In this document: piece by piece, positions 16,948 through 25,817 of the stretch
Layout of the letters: every line of letters starts with the position of its first letter
How positions within the stretch are numbered: position 1 is the stretch's first letter
Origin: Azospirillum sp. B21
GTDB lineage: Bacteria; Pseudomonadota; Alphaproteobacteria; Azospirillales; Azospirillaceae
Length of the DNA stretch: 64,000 bases
Assembly (NCBI RefSeq): GCF_008364825.1
Contig: NZ_VTTO01000005.1
Span: forward strand, 98,679 to 162,678
Direction: 5' to 3'
Position numbers and translations under genes: made by a program
Notes under the pieces: model-generated
Database searches by the model: none
Seen by the model: only the letters and a program-made list of their open reading frames with translations
What the model was told of the DNA's origin: nothing

Positions 16948-17690
16948 GTCGGCTCTAGCCTCGGGTCGGTGGATGCTGGAAACGAACCGACCGTATGCGC
17001 AGAAGAGGTACGACTGCAAGTGACATCCGAAAAATAACACAAAGAGGAAAAACGCGGACTGTGCTTAGAATTTCAATACAAAGCGGGACGTCTTTCGGCT
17101 ATTGATCGGGATGCTGCGAGATATCCCGCAACATTTCATGGAAACGCATAGAAATTCGAAAGAAGTTCATGCGGGTACATGTGGAAGCGTGCGGCCAGAG
17201 CGATGGGCTTGAAACCGGCGAAGCGCCATCCTATTTCAGGCGAAGTTCCCGCCAATCCAGACGCGGGGCCAAGCGTAAGCTAAGGTGCCAGGAAAATTCG
17301 CCTGGGCGCCCCTTTAATCCGTTGTCGAAATTCCTATATAGAGTCTGTTGCGCCGTTGAAAGCGCCGGCCCCTACAGGATGGTTTCCTCTTTTGTAATCG
17401 ATCCGTTCCCTTCGGTTCGGCTGCGCTGAACGGTGTGGCCCTGCCTCTCCTCTCCGGCCCTGTGGCGTGCCGGCTGCCGCGATCCTTTCCCCGGTCGCGG
17501 CGCTGCCCGCGGGGCTGGAGAGGACCCCTTCACGATCCGGCACCGTAACCGGTGCACGCCGTCCGGCAGCGTCGAATGCCGGCAACGCAATGAACAAACA
17601 AACGCAACGTCAACAGGACCGACCCGAACGACGCGGGGGGGGCAAACCCCCGCGGCGCCGTTTCCGTCGGCTGGGAGAGACAGAGACACC
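16948..17690. other. Divergent intergenic region pyruvyl transferase / rpoH
   Basis: 743 bases with no supported gene. The stretch 17041-17350 is richer in A+T and probably holds the divergent promoters; TATATAGAG at 17336-17344 could be a -10 region for rpoH. The 17450-17690 part is GC-rich and would be a long rpoH leader. A GC-only stem, GCGGGGG with CCCCCGC (17633-17653), lies 38 bases before the rpoH start. Confidence 0.45.
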
Positions 17691-18650
17691 ATGCAGCGAG
17701 ACGCCGAGACCGATACCGTCCAAACCCGCACCGCCCAATCCAACTCCACCGGGGCTCGCATCAACGAACCCCGCACCGCCGAACCGATGCAGCTCTATCT
17801 GCAGGATGCCCGCAAGTACCAGTACCTGACGGCCGAGCAGGAGCATGAGCTGACCGTCCGCTGGCACGACCACCAGGACCCGGCGGCACTCGACCAGCTG
17901 GTCGGCAGCCATCTGCGGCTCGTCGTCAAGATGGCCCGAGGCTATCTCGGCTATGGCCTGCCGTTGGCCGATCTGGTGGCGGAAGGCAATGTGGGCGTGA
18001 TGCAGGCGGCGCAGAAGTTCGATCCCTCAAAGGGCTTCCGCTTCGCCACCTATGCGTCCTGGTGGGTGCGTGCGGCGATCCAGGAATATGTCCTGCACAA
18101 CTGGTCGCTGGTGAAGATCGGCACCACGGCCGGGCAGAAGAAGCTGTTCTTCAGCCTGCGCCGCCTGAAGGCGCGGATGCAGGAACTGGAGAGCGGCGAC
18201 CTGTCGCCGGACGCGGTGGAGAGCATCGCCACCGAGCTGAACGTGTCGAAGGCCGAGGTGGTGGAGATGAACCGCCGCCTGGGCAATGACCGTTCGCTGA
18301 ATGTCGGGCTGTCTGAGGACGGCGATGCCGAATGGCTGGACCTTCTGGCCGACGATCGCCCCGACCAGGAGACGACGCTTGCCGATTCCGAGGAACGCCG
18401 CCGGCGCCAGCAGTTCCTGAAGCTGGGGCTGGGCGTGCTGGACGACCGCGAGCGCCAGATCCTGGTCGCCCGCCGCCTGCGTGACGAGCCGCTGACGCTG
18501 GAAGAGCTGAGCCAGACCTTCCACGTCTCGCGCGAGCGCGTCCGGCAGTTGGAGGTGCGTGCCTTCGAGAAGCTCCAGAAGGCGGTGATCGCCAATGCGC
18601 GGACGGAACAGGCGGCGATGGAGAAGAACCGTCTGCTGTCCCGCGCCTGA
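17691..18650 (+). CDS. rpoH: RpoH-type (sigma-32) RNA polymerase sigma factor
   Basis: Heat-shock type sigma factor of 319 residues. Region 2 is clear (LVGSHLRLVVKMARGYLGYGLPLADLVAEGNVGVMQAAQKFDPSKGFRFATYASWWVRAAIQEY), and it is followed by the diagnostic RpoH box QKKLFFSLRR at 149-158. Region 4 has ERQILVARRLRDEPLTLEELSQTFHVSRERVRQLEVRAFEKLQ. The first 30 residues are polar and unlike the family core. I chose ATG 17691, although its upstream purine run (GGGAGAGACAGAGA) is a weak ribosome-binding site. Alphaproteobacteria often carry several rpoH copies with different stress roles, so this need not be the principal one. Confidence 0.93.
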   Translation: MQRDAETDTVQTRTAQSNSTGARINEPRTAEPMQLYLQDARKYQYLTAEQEHELTVRWHDHQDPAALDQLVGSHLRLVVKMARGYLGYGLPLADLVAEGNVGVMQAAQKFDPSKGFRFATYASWWVRAAIQEYVLHNWSLVKIGTTAGQKKLFFSLRRLKARMQELESGDLSPDAVESIATELNVSKAEVVEMNRRLGNDRSLNVGLSEDGDAEWLDLLADDRPDQETTLADSEERRRRQQFLKLGLGVLDDRERQILVARRLRDEPLTLEELSQTFHVSRERVRQLEVRAFEKLQKAVIANARTEQAAMEKNRLLSRA

Positions 18651-18706
18651 TCGCACGGGGTTCGCATCTGTCGTCTCGAATTTGAGTGTCCTGGGGCGTG
18701 GCTTTC

Positions 18707-18725
18707 AAAAGGCCGCGCCTTTTTC
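18707..18725 (+). terminator. Rho-independent terminator after rpoH
   Basis: AAAAGGC-CGC-GCCTTTT forms a 7-bp stem with a 3-base loop followed by further T and C residues, 57 bases after the rpoH stop and just before the 3' end of the convergent hypA. The run of A on the left and T on the right would let it work in both directions. Confidence 0.7.
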
Positions 18726-18738
18726 TTGTCCGGACTCC

Positions 18739-19080
18739 TCACTCCCCTTCGAACGACACCACCCGCATGTCGCGCCCGGCCAGAAGGGTGCGGTCATGGC
18801 TGCCGCAAGATGGGCAGGGGGAGATCAGCGTTTCCGGGGAGAAGCCGGTTCCGCAGCTGGCGCAGCGGGCCTTCAGCGCGATGCGGTTGACGGCGAGTTC
18901 CGCCCCCGCCGCGGCCGTGCCCTCCGTCACGATGGGGAAGCAGAACAGCAGGGCGTCCGGATCGATTGCGGAGGCCACGCCGATGTCGACCGTCACGCGG
19001 GTGACCCGGTGCAATCCCTCACGGCGGGCGCTTTCCGCCACCATGGCGACGATGCTTTCGCACAGCGACAGTTCATGCAT
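18739..19080 (-). CDS. hypA: Hydrogenase nickel-insertion protein HypA
   Basis: Ni/Zn metallochaperone of 113 residues that, with HypB, delivers nickel to [NiFe]-hydrogenase. The N-terminus MHELSLC carries the Ni-binding His2 and Glu3, and the zinc site has two CxxC pairs (Cys73, 76, 89, 92). It is divergent from the ferredoxin/aldehyde oxidoreductase/hydrogenase operon across a 540-base gap. This links nickel insertion to the hydrogenase encoded at 22.3-28.9 kb, as no other [NiFe] enzyme is in view. HypB, C, D, E and F are not in the window and must be encoded elsewhere. Confidence 0.95.
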   Translation of the reverse strand: MHELSLCESIVAMVAESARREGLHRVTRVTVDIGVASAIDPDALLFCFPIVTEGTAAAGAELAVNRIALKARCASCGTGFSPETLISPCPSCGSHDRTLLAGRDMRVVSFEGE

Positions 19081-19620
19081 CGATTACACCCGCCGAACGA
19101 CCAGCTGCCAATTGTATCAAGTCTTCACCGCAATCGATCTGCGCGCGTTGATGTAAATCATATCGGAGCATGCCAAGTCGTGATAAATCTGGCACGTCTG
19201 TTCCAAAGATTGCCAGACCCGCCTTCCAGACCAAGTCGCCAGACGGGCCCTATGTTTTTCCAATCATAGCGGGCCAAAACTATGAACGACAAAACGGCGC
19301 ATACCCTGCTCTTCCCCGATCTTCCCCTCCGCGGGATGGAACCGGTCATCGCCGGTTGCCACCCACCCTGAGCCGGGATCCGTCCTGACGGACTGGCATC
19401 GTCCCCGGACCGGTCCCCGACGGACTCCACCCGCGCATCCCCTGCGCCGCATGCCGGCGCCCTCCCTGTCGACGCAATCGGACCGTCCAACATCGTGGCG
19501 GTGATCCCTATTGCGTGCGGGGGTGCGGGACCATCCGGGGTCATCCCAGAGCCGGACGCGCAAGAACGGCCGCCAACCGCAAGCGGCGCCCGCGTCACGG
19601 TATCGAGGAGGTCATCGACC
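19081..19620. other. Divergent control region of hypA and the aldehyde oxidoreductase/hydrogenase operon
   Basis: 540 bases without a supported gene; an antisense open frame at 19158-19691 has no family features. It holds the anaerobox at 19148-19161 and, at 19189-19205, CTGGCACGTCTGTTCCA, which resembles a sigma-54 promoter except that the invariant -12 GC doublet reads CC. The last 20 bases carry a strong GAGGAGG ribosome-binding site at 19605-19611 for the ferredoxin gene. Confidence 0.5.
19148..19161. promoter_or_regulatory. FNR/FixK-type anaerobox between hypA and the ferredoxin gene
   Basis: TTGATGTAAATCAT matches the FNR/FixK family pattern TTGAT-N4-ATCAA at all but the last base. It lies 68 bases before the hypA start and 460 bases before the ferredoxin start, so direct control of hypA is the simpler reading; the operon could share it through a long leader. 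CooA-type Crp/Fnr members bind other half-sites, so FNR or FixK is preferred. Confidence 0.6.
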
Positions 19621-20097
19621 ATGAGCATGATGCTGATGATCCATCCGGACAAATGCACCGGATGCCGCAACTGCGAACTGGCCTGTTCCATGGAGCATGA
19701 GGGGAGCTTTCGCCCGAAAGCCTCCCGCGTCCATGTCTATACGTGGGAGCGCGAAGGCTTCTCCGTTCCCATGATGTGCCAGCAGTGCAAGGATCCCGCC
19801 TGCGTCGCCGTCTGCATGCCCAAGGCCATGCATCGCAACCCGGCGAACGGGCAGGTGGAGCTTGATGCAGATAAATGCATCGGCTGCAAGATGTGCGTCC
19901 AGGCCTGCCCCTTCGGCTGCGCCTCCTGGGATTTCCAGGGCCTGCAGATCCTGAAATGCGACACCTGCGACGGTGCGCCGTCCTGCGCGGCCATCTGCCC
20001 CACCCACGCGCTTGAATGGGTCGAGGACACCGTCTCGGCGCAGGCGCGCAAGCGCTCCTTCGCCGCCAAGCTCAAGAACGCCTTCGCGGAGGTCTGA
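19621..20097 (+). CDS. Four-cluster polyferredoxin, electron-transfer partner of aldehyde oxidoreductase
   Basis: A 158-residue iron-sulfur protein of the DMSO-reductase-subunit-B/HycB ferredoxin type. Sixteen cysteines fall into four cluster sets: 12-15-18-22, 53-56-61-65, 86-89-92-96 and 113-116-122-126, predicting four [4Fe-4S] clusters. There is no signal peptide, so it acts in the cytoplasm. The aldehyde oxidoreductase ATG starts 2 bases after its stop, which indicates a stable pair like AorA-AorB of tungsten aldehyde oxidoreductases. It would pass low-potential electrons onward, here most likely to the hydrogenase. GAGGAGG is 9 bases before the ATG. Confidence 0.9.
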   Translation: MSMMLMIHPDKCTGCRNCELACSMEHEGSFRPKASRVHVYTWEREGFSVPMMCQQCKDPACVAVCMPKAMHRNPANGQVELDADKCIGCKMCVQACPFGCASWDFQGLQILKCDTCDGAPSCAAICPTHALEWVEDTVSAQARKRSFAAKLKNAFAEV

Positions 20098-20099
20098 TC

Positions 20100-21905
20100 A
20101 TGCATGGCTGGATTGGAAAAATCCTTCGGGTCGATCTCGGCACCGGCAAGATCACGACCGAAGCGTTGAAGCCCGACCTGGCGCGCGATTACATCGGCGC
20201 CCGCGGGCTGGGCACCAAATACATGTATGACGAGGTCGATCCCACGGTGGATCCGCTGTCGCCGGCGAACAAGCTGATCTTCGCCTCCGGGCCGATGACC
20301 GGCACCTTCGCGCCGTCGGCGGGCCGCTACGACGTCGTGACCAAGGGTCCGCTGACCGGCACCATCGCCGCCTCGAACTCCGGCGGCGCCTGGGGGCCGG
20401 AGCTGAAATATGCCGGCTACGACATGCTGATCCTGGAAGGCCGCGCGGCCAAGCCGGTCTATCTGTGGATCCAGGACGACAAGGTGGAAATCCGCGACGC
20501 CGCCCATCTGTGGGGCAAGGACGTGCCGGAGACCACCGAGGCGCTGAACGAGGAGACGGCGGCCGACGCCAAGATCGCCTGCATCGGCCCGGCGGGCGAG
20601 AAGCTGTCCTACATCGCCTCGATCATGAACGACATGCAGCGCGCCGCCGGCCGCACCGGCGTCGGCGCGGTGATGGGATCGAAGAACCTGAAGGCGGTGG
20701 TGGTGCGCGGCACCGGCGCCGTGACCGTCGCCGACAAGGAGGCCTTCCTGGCCGCGGTCGCCAAGGCCAGCACCATGATCAAGGAGCATCCGGTCGGCGG
20801 CACCGGCCTGCGCCTCTACGGCACCAACGTGCTGGTCAACATCCTGAATTCGGTGGGCGGGCTGCCGACCGGCAACTTCCAGGACGGCCATTTCCCGACC
20901 GCCGACAAGGTGGGCGGCGAAACGCTGGCGGCCAACCAGCTGCAGCGGCCGAAGGGCTGCTTCTCCTGCATCATCTCCTGCGGCCGCGCCACCAAGGTGA
21001 CCAACCCCAAATACAAGGGCGAGGGCGAGGGGCCGGAGTACGAGACCGCCTGGGGCTTCGGCCCGGACTGCCGGATCGACGACCTGGATGCGGTGATCAA
21101 GGCCAACTATTACTGCAACGAATACGGTCTCGACACCATCTCCATGGGCGGCACAGTCGCCTGCGCCATGGAACTGTTCCACCGCGGCATCATCACGCGG
21201 GACGACACCGAAGGGCTGGAACTCGACTTCGGCAACGCCGACGCGATGGTGGAGGCGGTGCGGCTGACCGGTCTCGGCCAGGGCTTCGGCAAGAAGCTGG
21301 CGCTGGGATCTTACCGGCTGGCGAGCCTCTACGGCCATCCGGAACTGTCGATGACGGTCAAGAAGCAGGAAATGCCGGCCTATGATCCGCGCGCGGTGCA
21401 GGGCATCGGCCTGAACTATGCCACCAACAACCGCGGCGGCTGCCATGTCCGCGGCTATACCATCAGTCCCGAAGTGCTGGGCGTGCCGGTGAAGGTCGAC
21501 AAGGACAGCATCGACGGCAAGGCCGAACTGGTGGCGCTGTTCCAGAACCTGACGGCGGCGCTGGATTCCAGCGGCTCCTGCCTGTTCGCCACCTTCGGCA
21601 TCGGCGCGCCCGAATTCGCCGAACTGATGACCGCGCTGACCGGCTTCGCCTACACCGGCGACAGCTTCATCGAGGCGGGCGAGCGGATCTGGAACCTGGA
21701 GCGGCTGTGGAACCTCAAGGCCGGCCTGACCGCCGCCGACGACACGCTGCCGCCGCGCCTTCTCAATGAGCCGATCGTGACCGGCCCGTCGAAGGGGGCG
21801 GTCAGCCGCCTGCCGGAAATGTTGCCGCTCTACTACGGTGCCCGCGGCTGGGACGCCCAAGGCGTTCCGACCAAGGAGAAGCTGAGCGCCCTGGCGCTGG
21901 CCTGA
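20100..21905 (+). CDS. Tungsten-type aldehyde:ferredoxin oxidoreductase, catalytic subunit
   Basis: Oxidises aldehydes to carboxylic acids with a tungsten bis-pterin cofactor and a [4Fe-4S] cluster, 601 residues, normal for the AOR family. The cluster ligands are Cys287, Cys290 and Cys294 (CFSCIISC) plus Cys494 ([12 protein letters not shown]), at almost the same positions as in the well-studied Pyrococcus enzyme. The active-site Glu313 in GPEYET and a His in GGCHVRG near 449 are also kept. The N-terminus [18 protein letters not shown] is typical. Tungsten rather than molybdenum is a family-based inference. The natural aldehyde cannot be read; relatives act on many aliphatic and aromatic aldehydes and may reduce acids in reverse. 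Confidence 0.94.
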   Translation: MHGWIGKILRVDLGTGKITTEALKPDLARDYIGARGLGTKYMYDEVDPTVDPLSPANKLIFASGPMTGTFAPSAGRYDVVTKGPLTGTIAASNSGGAWGPELKYAGYDMLILEGRAAKPVYLWIQDDKVEIRDAAHLWGKDVPETTEALNEETAADAKIACIGPAGEKLSYIASIMNDMQRAAGRTGVGAVMGSKNLKAVVVRGTGAVTVADKEAFLAAVAKASTMIKEHPVGGTGLRLYGTNVLVNILNSVGGLPTGNFQDGHFPTADKVGGETLAANQLQRPKGCFSCIISCGRATKVTNPKYKGEGEGPEYETAWGFGPDCRIDDLDAVIKANYYCNEYGLDTISMGGTVACAMELFHRGIITRDDTEGLELDFGNADAMVEAVRLTGLGQGFGKKLALGSYRLASLYGHPELSMTVKKQEMPAYDPRAVQGIGLNYATNNRGGCHVRGYTISPEVLGVPVKVDKDSIDGKAELVALFQNLTAALDSSGSCLFATFGIGAPEFAELMTALTGFAYTGDSFIEAGERIWNLERLWNLKAGLTAADDTLPPRLLNEPIVTGPSKGAVSRLPEMLPLYYGARGWDAQGVPTKEKLSALALA

Positions 21906-21988
21906 CATCACCGGGCCGCCGTCGCACCCTGCGGCGGCGGCTCGGATGGTGGGGTCGGCGGCTATCCAGGCAGGAAGGCAGCTGTGCC

Positions 21989-22261
21989 ATGAAAGTCTCC
22001 TATTTCGCGCTGCTGCGCGAAGCCACCAAGAAACGCAGCGAGATATGGGAGCGGCCGGCACCCACCGTCCGCGATCTGTTGCGCGATCTGGTGGCCGAAT
22101 ACGGCCCCAACTTCGCCCGCTGGATCCTGAAGGACGGTGAACTGGCCGGCTTCGCCATCATCCTGGTCAACGGCCAGGACGTGCGCGGCCTGCAAGGGCT
22201 GGACACGCCGCTGACCCCGGATTCCGACGTCTTCATCTTTCCGCCGCTGGCCGGCGGCTGA
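21989..22261 (+). CDS. MoaD/ThiS-family sulfur carrier of the aldehyde oxidoreductase operon
   Basis: A 90-residue beta-grasp protein ending in PPLAGG; the C-terminal Gly-Gly is the site of thiocarboxylation in MoaD. It probably donates sulfur to the pterin dithiolene needed by the neighbouring tungsten enzyme. MoaD-like genes accompany aldehyde oxidoreductase genes in other bacteria. It sits 83 bases after the oxidoreductase stop and 14 bases before the first hydrogenase gene, tying the two modules into one transcription unit. Confidence 0.88.
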   Translation: MKVSYFALLREATKKRSEIWERPAPTVRDLLRDLVAEYGPNFARWILKDGELAGFAIILVNGQDVRGLQGLDTPLTPDSDVFIFPPLAGG

Positions 22262-22275
22262 GAAAGGGGCGAGCC

Positions 22276-24126
22276 ATGACCTTTGTAACGCTCCCCATTC
22301 TTCTTCTGCTCGGCGGCTTCGTCCTGCAACTGCTGCTCGCCCGGCTGCTGACGCCGGTCGGCAAGGGCGTGCTCGCGACCGCGGCGGTCTTCGCCTCCTT
22401 CCTCGCCACGCTGCCGCTGGTGCCGGCCGGCATGACCGGCATCGCGATGGAGGCCCCGCTGCTGCCGGTGTGGGACGGGCCGTTCTCCCTCGCTCTGCGC
22501 ATCGACGGGCTGAGCGTCCTGTTCATGCTGATGGGCACCGGCATCGGCGCCGCCATCCTGCTGTTCTCCGTCCGCTACATGGAGCATGAGGAACAGGGTA
22601 CGACGCGCTTCTACGCGATCATGCTGGTCTTCATCGCCGGACTGCTGCTGCTGGCGAGTGCCGCCGACATGCTGGGCGCCTATGTGGCGTGGGAGGTGAT
22701 CGGGCTGTGCTCCTACAGTCTGGTCGGCTTCTGGTACAATCAGAGGGCGGCGACCGACGGCGCCCGCAAGGTGCTGGTCATCACCCATCTGGCGGGTTAC
22801 GGCTTCCTGATCGGGCTGGTGCTGGTCTATTCCCGCGCCGGGACGCTGGTCTGGACCGATCCGGCCGTCGCCACCGCCTTCACCTCCGGCGTCGCGGCGC
22901 TGTTCATCGTCGCGGCGATGGCGAAGTCTGTGATGTTCCCCCTGCACACCTGGATTCCGGAGGCGATGAACGCCCCGACCCCGGTGTCGGCGCTGCTGCA
23001 CTCCGCCTGCTACGTCAAGGCCGGCGTCTATCTGATCGCCCGCATGTATGTGATCGGCGACGGGCAATGGCAGGCCGCGCTGGAGGTGCCGCTGCTGGCG
23101 GTCGGCTGCGTCACCATCCTGGTCGGCGTCATCTTCGCCATGGCGCAGACCGACCTGAAGCGGCTGCTGGCCTTCCACACCGTCAGCCAGCTCGGCTACA
23201 TCGTCGTCGGGCTGGCGCTCGGCACCGATCTCGGGCTGGCGGCCGGGCTGTTCTATTGCCTGAGCCACGCGCTGTTCAAGGGCACGCTGTTCATGTGCGC
23301 CGGCGCCATCCAGCATGCGACCGGCACCCGCGACCTGCGGGAGTTGGGCGGGCTCGCCACCGCGATGCCGGGGACGGCGAAGGTGTGGATCATCGCCGCC
23401 GCGTCAATTGCCGGCGTGCCGCTGACCAACGGCTTCGTCGCCAAATGGCTGCTGTTCGGTGCAGCACTGGACAAGGGGCTGCTGGTTGTGGTGCTGGTCG
23501 GCTGGATCGGCAGCATCCTGACCGCCTTCTCCTTCCTGAAGGCCACCGTCAACGCCTTCTACGGTGTTCCGTCCAAGGCGATGCTCGGCCGTCCGGTGCA
23601 TGAAGCGTCCCCCAGCATGCTGGCCGGCATGGGCTCCATGGCAGGGCTGTGTCTGCTGTTCGGGCTGGCGCCGCAGCTGCTGATGGTCCCGGTGGTGGCA
23701 CCGGCCGTGCGTTCGCTGGGCTTCGACTGGGCGGTGCAGATGAGCTGGCTCGGCATCCTCACCGACCGCGGCAGCATCGCGATGACGGTCGGCGGCGTGG
23801 TCGTGCTGGCATCGGCTATGCTGGGGCTGCTGGTCTACCGGCTGGCCCAGGCGCCGGCTTCCGGGCTGGTGTCGGTCTATTCCGGCGGCGAGCCGCTGCC
23901 GGCCGGCGACCGGCCCGGCGCGGTCGACTTCGCCGAGATGGCCGAGCACGCCTTCCATCCCGTCTATTCGCTCGATCCCGATCCCGCCTACCTGCGGATC
24001 TGGCGCAGCCTGACCCGTGTGGCCGGTGCGGCGCAGACAGCGGCAGGTGCCGTTTTCGAGAATCGTCCGCTCCTGGCCATCGGTCTCGTCGCGGTCGCGG
24101 CGCTGGCCGGCGTGTGGCTGGTCTGA
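22276..24126 (+). CDS. NuoL/HyfB-like antiporter subunit of group 4 hydrogenase
   Basis: A large integral membrane protein of 616 residues with about 15 helices, of the Mrp antiporter/complex I ND5 type. Conserved elements include AYVAWEVIGLCSYSLVGFW with the TM5 glutamate, and MFPLHTWIPEAMNAPTPVSALLHSACYVKAGVYLIAR with the Lys and His of the ion path. CooM- or HyfB-like subunits of this type pump H+ or Na+ during electron transfer in the hydrogenase. The length is near that of NuoL and HyfB and well below that of CooM. GGGGC-type purines precede the ATG. It is the first of seven adjacent complex genes. Confidence 0.9.
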   Translation: MTFVTLPILLLLGGFVLQLLLARLLTPVGKGVLATAAVFASFLATLPLVPAGMTGIAMEAPLLPVWDGPFSLALRIDGLSVLFMLMGTGIGAAILLFSVRYMEHEEQGTTRFYAIMLVFIAGLLLLASAADMLGAYVAWEVIGLCSYSLVGFWYNQRAATDGARKVLVITHLAGYGFLIGLVLVYSRAGTLVWTDPAVATAFTSGVAALFIVAAMAKSVMFPLHTWIPEAMNAPTPVSALLHSACYVKAGVYLIARMYVIGDGQWQAALEVPLLAVGCVTILVGVIFAMAQTDLKRLLAFHTVSQLGYIVVGLALGTDLGLAAGLFYCLSHALFKGTLFMCAGAIQHATGTRDLRELGGLATAMPGTAKVWIIAAASIAGVPLTNGFVAKWLLFGAALDKGLLVVVLVGWIGSILTAFSFLKATVNAFYGVPSKAMLGRPVHEASPSMLAGMGSMAGLCLLFGLAPQLLMVPVVAPAVRSLGFDWAVQMSWLGILTDRGSIAMTVGGVVVLASAMLGLLVYRLAQAPASGLVSVYSGGEPLPAGDRPGAVDFAEMAEHAFHPVYSLDPDPAYLRIWRSLTRVAGAAQTAAGAVFENRPLLAIGLVAVAALAGVWLV

Positions 24127-24147
24127 GCGCAGCCGGAGGCATCCATC

Positions 24148-25341
24148 ATGGATATGGTGCTGATCCCCCTCTTTCTGGCAATCGCGCTCGGCGTCGGCCT
24201 CTATGCCCGCGTGATCCCGCAGGGGAATGGCGGATGGTGGCGCTTCGCCGCCGCCGCCGTCGCCCTGGCGGTCGCCGCCCGGCTGGCCGGCCATGGCTGG
24301 GCCGCCATCCTGCTGGCCTCGGCCGCCGAGTTCCTGGCGGTGGGCATGGTGTGGAGCGGCGGGACCGCAGAGTCCCGCGCTGCCGCCCGCAAATATCTGA
24401 CCGCGGTCGCTCTCGCCGCCCTGTGCGGCTGGACGGCCCTGGCGCTGATCCAGCTTGGCGCGGTGCGCCCGGCTGCGCCCTGGGACAGGCTGGCGGTGGC
24501 GTTGCTGCTGGTCAGCGTGGCGCTGAAGCTTGGTCTGGTGCCGGTCTATTTCTGGCTGCCGGCGGTGGCCCGTGCCTCCTCGGCGATGACGACGGCGCTG
24601 ATCGTCGCGGTGGTCGATGTCGGTGCCTTCTGCGAGTTGCTGGCCCTGCGTGATGCGGCGCCGTGGATCTTCGTGGATTTCGCGCCGCTGTGGATCGGGC
24701 TGGCGGTGGTGTCGCTGCTGGGGGCGGCGCTGCTGGCGCTGGCCCAGCGCGAGCTGAAGCCGATGCTGGCCTTCTCCTCCATCGACGACATGGGTTATCT
24801 GCTGCTTGGGCTGGTGGCCGGCGGGGCGGACGGCATGGCCGGGGCGTGGTTCGGCATCCTCGGCCATGCGATGGGCAAGATCGTGCTGTTCGGCGCGGTC
24901 GGGGCGGCGGAGTGGCATCTCGGCCGGGCGGTGACGCTGGACGACCGCGGCCTGTCCACCCCGCTGCCGGTGGCGAGCGCCGCCTTCATGCTGGGGGCGC
25001 TGGGCTTCATCGGCATTCCGCCGACGCTGGGCTTCATCGGGCACTGGCGGCTCTATCTGGCGGGGGCGGAGCTTGGCGGGCCGCTGCTGCTGGCGGTGCT
25101 CTATGCGTCGTCTGCCATGGCGCTGCTCTGCTATGTCCGCGCCATCCACCGGGTGTGGCTGGGGCCGGTGGAGGCACCGGTCGCGGGACGGCCCCTGCCG
25201 CGTGCCGCAGCTTTGGTGCTGCTGTCCTTCGCCATCGCCCCGGTGCTGTTCGGGCTGGCCCCCAACGGGCTTCGTCCGGCCGCCGAGCCGCATCCCCATG
25301 TCGCCGAACTGCCAATTGAGCCGGCGGGAGGTGTGAAATGA
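24148..25341 (+). CDS. Second antiporter-like (ND2/ND4-type) membrane subunit
   Basis: 397 residues, almost wholly hydrophobic, with the proton-conducting transporter pattern: LKLGLVPVYFWLPAVARASSAMTTALIVAVVDVGAF and LKPMLAFSSIDDMGYLLLGL. It is shorter than NuoM or NuoN and nearer to HyfF- or EhrB-like subunits. The usual WLPxAxxxAP motif is altered to WLPAVARASS, so its ion-pumping competence is uncertain. Its stop overlaps the next start as ATGA (25338-25341), implying translational coupling to the small subunit. A dedicated second antiporter-like protein is absent from the six-gene Coo and Ech operons. Confidence 0.82.
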   Translation: MDMVLIPLFLAIALGVGLYARVIPQGNGGWWRFAAAAVALAVAARLAGHGWAAILLASAAEFLAVGMVWSGGTAESRAAARKYLTAVALAALCGWTALALIQLGAVRPAAPWDRLAVALLLVSVALKLGLVPVYFWLPAVARASSAMTTALIVAVVDVGAFCELLALRDAAPWIFVDFAPLWIGLAVVSLLGAALLALAQRELKPMLAFSSIDDMGYLLLGLVAGGADGMAGAWFGILGHAMGKIVLFGAVGAAEWHLGRAVTLDDRGLSTPLPVASAAFMLGALGFIGIPPTLGFIGHWRLYLAGAELGGPLLLAVLYASSAMALLCYVRAIHRVWLGPVEAPVAGRPLPRAAALVLLSFAIAPVLFGLAPNGLRPAAEPHPHVAELPIEPAGGVK

Positions 25342-25817
25342 ACCTGATCGAACGGGTCATCGCGATCTCGCGCCGCCGGTCGCCCTGGATCTGCCGGTTG
25401 AATGCCGGATCCTGCAACGGCTGCGACATCGAGATCACGCCCCTGCTGAGTCCGCGCTACGACGCCGAACAGCTGGGGGTCGAACTGCACGGCACGCCCA
25501 AGCATGCGGACATCGTGCTGATCTCCGGCACGCTGACCCTGCGGTCGCGCGAGGCCATCCTCGACATCTACGCGCAGGTGCCCAATCCGAAGGCAGTGGT
25601 GGCGCTGGGATCCTGCCCGGCGTCGGGCAACGTCTTCGCCGGCAGTCCGCTGGTGCTGAGCGAGTCGCTGGACAGCGTCGTTCCGGTCGATGTCTGGGTG
25701 CCCGGCTGCCCGCCGCGGCCGCAGGCCATCCTGGACGGCATCGCCCGCGCCGCCAAGCTGCTGGAGGACGGCGCCACCAAAAGCCAGCTGGAGAGCCGGC
25801 GGGGGAGGCTGTCATGA
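25338..25817 (+). CDS. Group 4 [NiFe]-hydrogenase small subunit (NuoB/CooL-like)
   Basis: A 159-residue subunit expected to hold the proximal [4Fe-4S] cluster. The four ligands are Cys26 and Cys29 (SCNGCD), Cys93 (GSCPASGNVF) and Cys124 (PGCPPRP), as in NuoB, CooL and EchC. There is no Tat signal, so the hydrogenase faces the cytoplasm, unlike uptake hydrogenases. It begins within the stop of the antiporter-like gene and ends within the start of the NuoH-like gene (ATGA at 25814). Confidence 0.93.
   Translation: MNLIERVIAISRRRSPWICRLNAGSCNGCDIEITPLLSPRYDAEQLGVELHGTPKHADIVLISGTLTLRSREAILDIYAQVPNPKAVVALGSCPASGNVFAGSPLVLSESLDSVVPVDVWVPGCPPRPQAILDGIARAAKLLEDGATKSQLESRRGRLS

Noticed and set aside
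17357..17380. Possible heat-shock (sigma-32) promoter upstream of rpoH (GTTGAAA ... CCCCTACA)
   Set aside because: The spacing between the two elements is about 7 bases, far shorter than the 13-15 needed.
19158..19691. 177-codon minus-strand frame in the hypA/ferredoxin gap
   Set aside because: No ribosome-binding site, no recognisable domain, and it overlaps the start of the ferredoxin gene; more likely regulatory DNA.
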